From contig CAMLOB010000317.1 of NCBI GenBank assembly GCA_946481475.1, positions 1 to 5,483 on the forward strand: 5,483 bases of DNA. Direction: 5' to 3'. Under the pieces are notes generated by a model that was not told the origin of the DNA, did no database searches, and saw only the letters and a list, made by a program, of their open reading frames with translations. Position 1 is the stretch's first letter, and every line of letters begins with the position of its first letter. The stretch comes from an uncultured Chlorobiota bacterium (lineage in GTDB: Bacteria; Bacteroidota; Kapaibacteriia; OLB7). Of the stretch, positions 1-5,483 are shown piece after piece. A program made the translations under genes and the position numbers.

Positions 1-118
1 CCAGGTAGACGAGTCGCTTCCCACGAATCTCCCGCTCAAGAATCGGGAAGTCCTCGCGGACGAAATTGTTCAGGTCGGTCAGGAGCCGTTCCTTCCGGTT
101 GTCGAGAAGAGTGTTCAT
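1..118 (-). CDS. sufS: SufS cysteine desulfurase, N-terminal fragment (gene continues past the left edge)
   Basis: SufS is a PLP-dependent group II cysteine desulfurase that takes sulfur from cysteine and passes it to the SUF scaffold. Only 39 codons lie in the window, starting at ATG (118-116). The translation contains VREDFPILEREIRGKRLVYL, the typical SufS opening just before the DNAATS segment; the next base (G) fits that Asp. The PLP lysine and catalytic cysteine lie outside the window, so activity cannot be judged. The gene starts 33 bases after the sufD stop. A purine-rich AGAGGGG (129-135) sits about 10 bases before the ATG and is the best ribosome binding site in the operon. The family call rests on this short segment and on the operon position, where sufS commonly follows sufBCD. 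Confidence 0.88.
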   Translation of the reverse strand, partial: MNTLLDNRKERLLTDLNNFVREDFPILEREIRGKRLVYL

Positions 119-151
119 GAACTTCGATCCCCTCTGCTGCGTGTCTGCTTC

Positions 152-1477
152 TTATTTCTCAAGCCGTGCGTCAAGCAACTCCATTGCATACCCCCGAAGG
201 GCCTCATCGCCGATGTGCTCGATAACCTCGGCGGCAAAGGCATAGGTCAGCATCTTCCGTGCATGCTCCTTCCCGATACCCCGCGCCCGAAGATAGAAGA
301 TCGAGGTCTCGTCCAGTCGACCGATCGTAGCGCCGTGAGTACACTTCACATCGTCGGCAAAGATCTCAAGCTGCGGTTTCGTGTCGATCTCCGCCTCGTC
401 CGACAGCAGCAGGTTCATGTTCGACTGCACCGAGTCGGTCTTCTGTGCATCCTTGCGAACAAAGATCTTGCCGTTGAAGACGCCGTGTCCGTTTCCGCGA
501 AGGATTCCCTTGTAGAGTTCGTGGCTCGTACAGTTCGGCACCGCGTGGTCGATCGAGGTGTGGCTGTCGATCAACTGATCTTCCCCCACCAGATACAGTC
601 CGTCGATCGCCGCATGTCCCCCCTCCCCCTGCAGAACCGCCCACGGATCGTTCCGGGCGATCCTTCCGCCGAAGGAGAGCGTGTTGTTGTAGTAGTTGGC
701 GTTCCGCCCCAGTCCGGCCCAGGACGTTCCGATATGGAACGCATCGGGACTTTCATGCTGAAGCTTCACGTGCCCGAGATGAGCATTCTCTCCCACCACG
801 GCTTCGGCAACGGCATTGGTCAGATAGGTCTCTCCCGGTTTTCCGGTAAACTCCTCGACAACTGTCGCTTCGGATCCCGATTCGGCGATCAGCAACGTGC
901 GGGGATAGGTCACCACCGGCTGGTCCGAGGAGGTGGTCAGATAGAGGATATGAACCGGCTTCTCCAGCTTCAGGTTCTTCGGAATGTAGACAAACGCTCC
1001 GTCACGAAGGTGTGCGGTGTTCAGCACGGCAAAGGGATGTTCGAATCCGGCTCCGTACCCGGCGATATGCCTGGTCACCAGCTCGGTATGTTCGCGAATC
1101 GCCGAGACGAGATTTGCCGCGATAACCCCTTCGGGAAGCCCTTCAACCTCCGATTGTTCCGGGACAAAAAATCCGTTGAGGAAGACAAGCCGGAACGCAT
1201 CTCCCCGAAATCCGACACCCCCTGAAAAAAGGGATTCAACACTCTTCTCCTCCCGTGCCAGAACCGGTCTGAAACGGTTTCGGATAACCGGAAGGACGTT
1301 CGTGTACTTCCATTCCTCATGCTTCGTTGTCGGGAATCCGGTCTCCTCGAATCGTCTGATCGACTCGGTCCGCACCCCTGCCAGCGGTCCCTCGGCATCC
1401 CCGTTCAGCGAACCCCGGAAAAGATTGAAGGCATCGAGGAATTGCCGAACGTTCTCTGTAGTGTATTTCTTGCTCAC
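152..1477 (-). CDS. sufD: SufD, Fe-S cluster assembly scaffold protein
   Basis: SufD pairs with SufB in the cytosolic SufB-SufC2-SufD complex that builds Fe-S clusters for transfer to apoproteins. The 441-residue product has the expected length. An N-terminal helical part contains FPTTKHEEWKYTN (48-60), a segment typical of SufD. A central beta-helix core follows, and a C-terminal helical part (about 395-440) carries the SufB/SufD family ending. The segment DDVKCTHGATIGRLDE (375-390) holds Cys379 and His381, which appear to match the Cys/His pair around E. coli SufD His360, implicated in cluster assembly. The start is GTG (1477-1475). No ATG, GTG or TTG lies in frame between it and the sufC stop at 1547, although that frame stays open throughout. 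No Shine-Dalgarno sequence precedes the GTG closely; a GGAGG-like run lies about 60 bases upstream. The gene ends in TAA. Confidence 0.96.
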   Translation of the reverse strand: MSKKYTTENVRQFLDAFNLFRGSLNGDAEGPLAGVRTESIRRFEETGFPTTKHEEWKYTNVLPVIRNRFRPVLAREEKSVESLFSGGVGFRGDAFRLVFLNGFFVPEQSEVEGLPEGVIAANLVSAIREHTELVTRHIAGYGAGFEHPFAVLNTAHLRDGAFVYIPKNLKLEKPVHILYLTTSSDQPVVTYPRTLLIAESGSEATVVEEFTGKPGETYLTNAVAEAVVGENAHLGHVKLQHESPDAFHIGTSWAGLGRNANYYNNTLSFGGRIARNDPWAVLQGEGGHAAIDGLYLVGEDQLIDSHTSIDHAVPNCTSHELYKGILRGNGHGVFNGKIFVRKDAQKTDSVQSNMNLLLSDEAEIDTKPQLEIFADDVKCTHGATIGRLDETSIFYLRARGIGKEHARKMLTYAFAAEVIEHIGDEALRGYAMELLDARLEK

Positions 1478-1546
1478 AATGATTGTGCGATGTTCATGTA
1501 TTAATGATCGTCTGCAAAACGGGTCGGATTCTTTCCTCCGGCTCCC

Positions 1547-2332
1547 CTACGCCGTCTCGGCCACGCTCGTCTCACCGGCATGATCCTTCACCCAGTCATA
1601 CCCCTTCTCCTCAAGCTCAAGAGCCAGTTCCTTCCCGCCCGACTTGATGATCCGCCCGTCGTAGAGAACGTGAACAAAATCCGGAACGATGTAGTCGAGC
1701 AACCGCTGGTAGTGGGTAATCATCAACGTCGCATTGTCCGGACGTCTCAGCTTGTTTACCCCGTCAGCCACAACCCGAAGGGCATCGATGTCCAGTCCGG
1801 AATCGGTCTCGTCGAGAATCGACAGCATCGGCTCCAGGACAGCCATCTGGAAGATTTCGTTCCTCTTCTTCTCTCCGCCGGAGAAGCCTTCGTTTACCGG
1901 TCGGTTCAACAGTTCCTTCGGAATATCGAGAACCTCGGTCTTCTCACGGATAAGACTCATGAAGTCGGCCGCATCGAGTTCCTCCATCCCCCGATGTTTC
2001 CGCACGGCGTTCAGGGCCGCCTTCAGGAAGTACATGCCGTTGACTCCGGGAAGTTCCACCGGATACTGGAACGCAAGGAAAACACCCTCGCGTGCACGTT
2101 CCTCCGGATCGAGTTCCAGAAGGTCATGCCCCCGGAACCTCACGCTCCCCTCGGTTATCTCGAAGGCTTCGTGACCGGCCAGAATCTGCGCAAGCGTACT
2201 CTTGCCCGAACCGTTCGGTCCCATAATGGCGTGAACTTCCCCCGGATTGATCCGCAGGCTGATCCCCTTCAGGTTTTAGTTCCCCTCCACACTGGAGTGG
2301 AGTTTGTTGATGTAAAGAATTGGCTGTGACAT
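1547..2332 (-). CDS. sufC: SufC, Fe-S assembly ABC-type ATPase, interrupted by an in-frame TAA at codon 19
   Basis: SufC is the soluble ABC-type ATPase that binds SufB and SufD and drives their conformational change during cluster assembly. From ATG (2332-2330) the frame runs 261 codons to TAG, near the usual SufC length of about 250. It opens with MSQPILYINKLHSSVEGN, typical SufC, then hits TAA at codon 19 (2276-2278) and continues with NLKGISLRINPGEVHAIM. Downstream are the Walker A motif GPNGSGKST (38-46), Q-loop Gln89, signature FSGGEKKR (150-157), Walker B LSILDE (170-175), D-loop SGLD (178-181) and switch His207. No frameshift is needed, so one codon breaks an otherwise intact gene. An ATG at codon 37 (2224-2222) could start a 225-residue protein that keeps Walker A but lacks the first beta strands. 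A base-call error, a true nonsense mutation or internal initiation all remain possible. No Shine-Dalgarno sequence precedes the 2332 start. Confidence 0.9.
2276..2278 (-). other. In-frame ochre stop inside sufC
   Basis: The codon reads AAC-TAA-AAC-CTG-AAG-GGG on the minus strand. SufC proteins usually have an E-I-L-K-G-like run here, so the stop replaces a residue that is often Glu (GAA to TAA needs one base change), and the next residue is Asn where Ile or Val is usual. TAA is the normal terminator of sufD and of thiE in this window, so general reassignment of UAA to an amino acid is unlikely. Confidence 0.9.
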
Positions 2333-2379
2333 TGTTGTTGATCTGTCTGTATACTGGATTATTGAATTCAAATACCGGC

Positions 2380-2394
2380 TCTTCGCAGCGAAGA
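2380..2394 (-). other. Small hairpin in the sufB-sufC gap
   Basis: TCTTCG and CGAAGA form a perfect 6-base-pair stem with a three-base loop, 9 bases after the sufB stop codon. No T-run follows on the transcript side, so it is not an intrinsic terminator. It could be a processing or stability element between the two genes, or it could be chance. Confidence 0.25.
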
Positions 2395-2403
2395 CTTCAT
2401 GCG

Positions 2404-3918
<1,515 letters not shown>

Positions 3919-4007
3919 TGCAAGTTCCAGTTCTTTTATCTTCAGCTTGATTGAATTATCGGCAGTCCCGGGGTGAATCGGGCAGGGTTTGACGGACGAA
4001 AGTGAGA

Positions 4008-4031
4008 AATCTTGACAAAAGAATCAAGATT
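4008..4031. promoter_or_regulatory. Perfect inverted repeat, candidate operator in the sufB / DUF4286 divergent region
   Basis: AATCTTGA-N8-TCAAGATT is a perfect 8+8 base dyad with an A-rich centre, in the only divergent intergenic region of the window. Its centre lies about 100 bases before the sufB ATG. CTTGAC...ATCAAG within it resembles the SYYGAC...GTCRRS core of E. coli IscR type 1 sites, but the spacing is one base shorter and one position differs. The plus strand of the left arm also spells TTGACA (4012-4017), a perfect -35 hexamer, but the hexamer 17 bases further (AGTGTA) is a poor -10. For sufB, GATAAT (3960-3955, minus) is a possible -10 without a recognisable -35, which would suit an activated promoter. 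Control by an Rrf2-family Fe-S sensor is inference from the site and its neighbours. Confidence 0.45.
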
Positions 4032-4158
4032 CAAAGTGTATGAACGCCTCAGCCCCCGCTTCGGGATGTGCAATCGGGAACATTTGCCTCCCCCCGAACG
4101 TTCCTTGCAAAGAAAGAGCATCTATCTGGAGTTCCCGTTCCTTTCAAGCACAGAACAT

Positions 4159-4572
4159 ATGACGATATACGAGGTAAATGTCAGAGTCCTCACCGAAATC
4201 GCCGATGAGTACGAGATCTGGCTGAACGATCATATAGAAGAAATTCTGCTGATCGACGGGTTCGAATCGGCCGAATGGTTTGTTGTGGAGGAAGACAAGG
4301 AGACGAAAGATCTGGAGGAAGCCGTACGACAGGCCGTGCGGCTGGATGAGTCGGTGCCGGCCGAGATTCGCGAGGCGGCCGCATCACCGGTCGAGACCCG
4401 CCTCTATTCCATTCAGTATCGGCTTCGCGACCGGGCAAGTCTGGATCACTACTTCAACTTCCACGCCGAGAGATTGCGTCAGGAAGGGATCGAACGGTTC
4501 GGCACCAAATTCGCCGCCACCCGCAGAGTGATGAAGCTCTATCGCATCTACGAAACGGCAACCGAAAGATAG
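4159..4572 (+). CDS. DUF4286-like small protein of unknown function
   Basis: The 137-residue product begins TIYEVNVRVLTEIADEYEIW and later has TRLYSIQYRLRDRASLDHYF (about 77-96) and HAERLRQEGIERFGTKFAAT (about 99-118). This order (beta strand, helix with a Trp, a Y-S-I-Q-Y strand, then H-x(8-10)-RFG-K-F-A) matches my memory of the DUF4286 family, small proteins of roughly 100 residues with no known role. A charged stretch (about 42-75, rich in Glu, Asp, Lys, Arg and Ala) seems to be an insertion relative to the family and may form a helix. No signal peptide or membrane segment is visible. I chose ATG 4159 because the family match begins right there. The frame is open back to a TTG at 4012, but those 49 residues look unlike the family and overlap the inverted repeat. 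No Shine-Dalgarno sequence is evident. Confidence 0.82.
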   Translation: MTIYEVNVRVLTEIADEYEIWLNDHIEEILLIDGFESAEWFVVEEDKETKDLEEAVRQAVRLDESVPAEIREAAASPVETRLYSIQYRLRDRASLDHYFNFHAERLRQEGIERFGTKFAATRRVMKLYRIYETATER

Positions 4573-4588
4573 TCCGCTCTGTCGGTTG
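4559..4588 (+). terminator. Possible weak intrinsic terminator after the DUF4286-like gene
   Basis: CAACCGA (4559-4565) and TCGGTTG (4582-4588) form a perfect 7-base-pair stem around a 16-base loop that includes the stop codon, followed by ACTTTGTTTT. The long loop, modest stem and broken T-run make it weak. Its right arm overlaps the -35 hexamer of the next promoter. Confidence 0.35.
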
Positions 4589-4614
4589 ACTTTGTTTTCC
4601 CGCCGCGATATATT
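4586..4614 (+). promoter_or_regulatory. Sigma-70-like promoter for the 61-residue gene
   Basis: TTGACT (4586-4591) and TATATT (4609-4614) are separated by exactly 17 bases, each one mismatch from the bacterial consensus. The -10 continues as TATATTGT, which also partly resembles the TAnnTTTG motif known from Bacteroidota. Transcription would start near 4621, about 25 bases before the ATG at 4647. This is the best promoter match in the window. Confidence 0.65.
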
Positions 4615-4646
4615 GTTCCCCTTGTCCACAACAAACCTGCAGGCCT

Positions 4647-4832
4647 ATGAAACACGACTACCGCGCCGTACCCAGAGAGGATGGAGGATGGAAAATCGTT
4701 CTGCAGACCCCAGCCGACGAACCGGAAGCTTCCACAGGCTTTTCCCACTCCCCTGACCGGATGGAACTGAAACCTCCGACCCGGATTCGACCGACAGTCT
4801 CCCCTTCCGATCCCCCCTCTCCTCTGGACTGA
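4647..4832 (+). CDS. Unrecognised small protein, 61 residues
   Basis: I do not recognise this protein. It begins MKHDYRAVPREDGGWKIVLQ, a polar N-terminal half with alternating hydrophobic residues that could form a short beta hairpin (about 5-20). The rest is rich in Pro, Ser, Thr and Asp, contains KPPTRIRP and SDPPSPLD, and is probably disordered. There is no signal peptide, membrane segment or cysteine. Support for a real gene is its position: a well-formed promoter ends 32 bases upstream, and the region holds no better candidate. There is no clear Shine-Dalgarno sequence before the ATG, as for most genes here. It ends in TGA and meets thiE tail to tail with four bases between them, leaving no room for a dedicated terminator. 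It may instead be a chance frame within an untranslated or regulatory transcript. Confidence 0.5.
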   Translation: MKHDYRAVPREDGGWKIVLQTPADEPEASTGFSHSPDRMELKPPTRIRPTVSPSDPPSPLD

Positions 4833-4836
4833 GGGC

Positions 4837-5483
4837 TTATCTGTTCGCGTGAATGGTTTCGAGGAACGCCCGAACCGTTCCGACGGGATCGGACGCCGAG
4901 GCGACGGCGCCGATCACGGCAACCCCGTATGCCCCGGCCGCAATAACCTCACTGCAATTTTCAACCGTCACGCCCGCAATGCCGATCACCGGAATGCCTC
5001 CGTCGCGAACGGTCTCGCGCACATGATCGATGCCGAAAGGAACAACCGACAGGTCTTTTGACGATGTGGAGAAGATCGGACCGAGTCCCGCATAGTCGGC
5101 CGAATCCCGTTCGGCTCGCCTCAATCCGGCGGCATCCCGCACCGTCGCCCCGATCAGCTTCCCGTTTCCCAGAATCCGCCGGGCAACCGGCACCGGCATA
5201 TCTTCCGCTCCAAGATGAACTCCGTCGGCATCGACCGCCAGACAGAGATCGACCCGGTCGTTGACGATACAGGTAACCCCCGACCGGCGGCAGAGCCGGG
5301 CAAGCGCATCGGCTTCGGCAAGCATCTGACGCATGCTTCCCCTCTTGTTCCGATACTGCAACGTATCGGCTCCGCCGGCAATCACCTCTGCGGCAAGATC
5401 GACCGCCGAACGAAACGGGCGGCCCCCGTCACCACCGTTGATGATGACGTGAAGCCGCCCGACGCTCTTTCGGATACGGTTCA
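4837..5483 (-). CDS. thiE: Thiamine-phosphate synthase (ThiE), 5' end at the window edge
   Basis: ThiE joins the pyrimidine (HMP pyrophosphate) and the thiazole phosphate to make thiamine phosphate in the cytosol, in a TIM-barrel fold. The frame is open to the right edge; the last two bases read TG on this strand just before NRIRKSVGRLHVI, so the start codon (xTG) is probably cut by one base. That would give 215 residues, the normal length. Using that numbering, GGADTLQYRNKR (37-48) matches the usual GGAxxxQxRxK pyrophosphate-binding segment, VNDRVDL (74-80) and DADGVHLGAEDM (85-96) carry the Asp residues used for Mg, and Lys143 sits in the TxTK-like loop. GPIFSTSSK (135-143) and IGATVRD (111-117) deviate from the common GPIFPTxTK and GVSxH. 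A GTG at 5385 would cut off the first strand and is unlikely. A TenI-like thiazole tautomerase is a less likely alternative. Confidence 0.92.
   Translation of the reverse strand, partial: NRIRKSVGRLHVIINGGDGGRPFRSAVDLAAEVIAGGADTLQYRNKRGSMRQMLAEADALARLCRRSGVTCIVNDRVDLCLAVDADGVHLGAEDMPVPVARRILGNGKLIGATVRDAAGLRRAERDSADYAGLGPIFSTSSKDLSVVPFGIDHVRETVRDGGIPVIGIAGVTVENCSEVIAAGAYGVAVIGAVASASDPVGTVRAFLETIHANR

Noticed and set aside
215..1225. Plus-strand open frame of 336 codons antisense to sufD
   Set aside because: It is a shadow of sufD: no family resemblance, and it is fully contained in a clear SufD gene.
2276..2278. Reassignment of UAA to an amino acid
   Set aside because: TAA is the natural terminator of sufD (152-154) and thiE (4837-4839), and no other long gene here contains internal TAA.
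1580..2329. Plus-strand open frame of 249 codons antisense to sufC
   Set aside because: It has the same shadow pattern opposite SufC and no domain or start signal to support it.
4096..4103. GAACGTTC palindrome upstream of the DUF4286-like gene
   Set aside because: An 8-base palindrome is expected by chance at this length and has no matching partner elsewhere in the window.
4384..4748. Overlapping minus-strand frames (81 and 66 codons) across the DUF4286-like 3' end and the 61-residue gene
   Set aside because: They run through the promoter and stem-loop region and resemble no protein I know; the plus-strand frames have better support.

Overview
The window carries most of a SUF iron-sulfur cluster assembly operon on the minus strand, followed by a short plus-strand segment and a minus-strand thiamine synthesis gene. 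The predicted proteins read as a chromosomal, mid-to-high GC bacterium. Three points suggest the Bacteroidota/Chlorobiota side of the bacteria: the SufB and SufD sequence style, a DUF4286-like protein (a family I know mainly from that group), and the lack of clear Shine-Dalgarno sequences before most starts. This placement is an inference from family resemblance and is not proven.

Layout on the minus strand, in transcription order: sufB (3918-2404), sufC (2332-1547), sufD (1477-152) and the first 39 codons of sufS (118 to the left edge). The gaps are 71, 69 and 33 bases, which fits one transcript. SufB and SufD form the scaffold, SufC is its ATPase, and SufS would supply sulfur from cysteine. 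The most striking point is that sufC contains an in-frame TAA at codon 19 (2276-2278). The reading frame is homologous to SufC on both sides of it and all ATPase motifs downstream are intact. Either the base calls are wrong, or the gene is broken, or a shortened protein is made from an internal ATG at codon 37.

A 240-base divergent region (3919-4158) separates sufB from a plus-strand gene for a small DUF4286-like protein (4159-4572). It holds a perfect 8+8 base inverted repeat (4008-4031) that looks like an operator and loosely resembles IscR-type sites. Next comes a well-formed sigma-70-like promoter (4586-4614) leading to an unrecognised 61-residue protein (4647-4832). That gene meets thiE (thiamine-phosphate synthase, minus strand) tail to tail with only four bases between them. 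thiE runs off the right edge, with at most its first base or so missing.

No tRNA, rRNA, CRISPR array, insertion sequence or phage gene is visible. The many long open frames antisense to the suf genes look like composition shadows.
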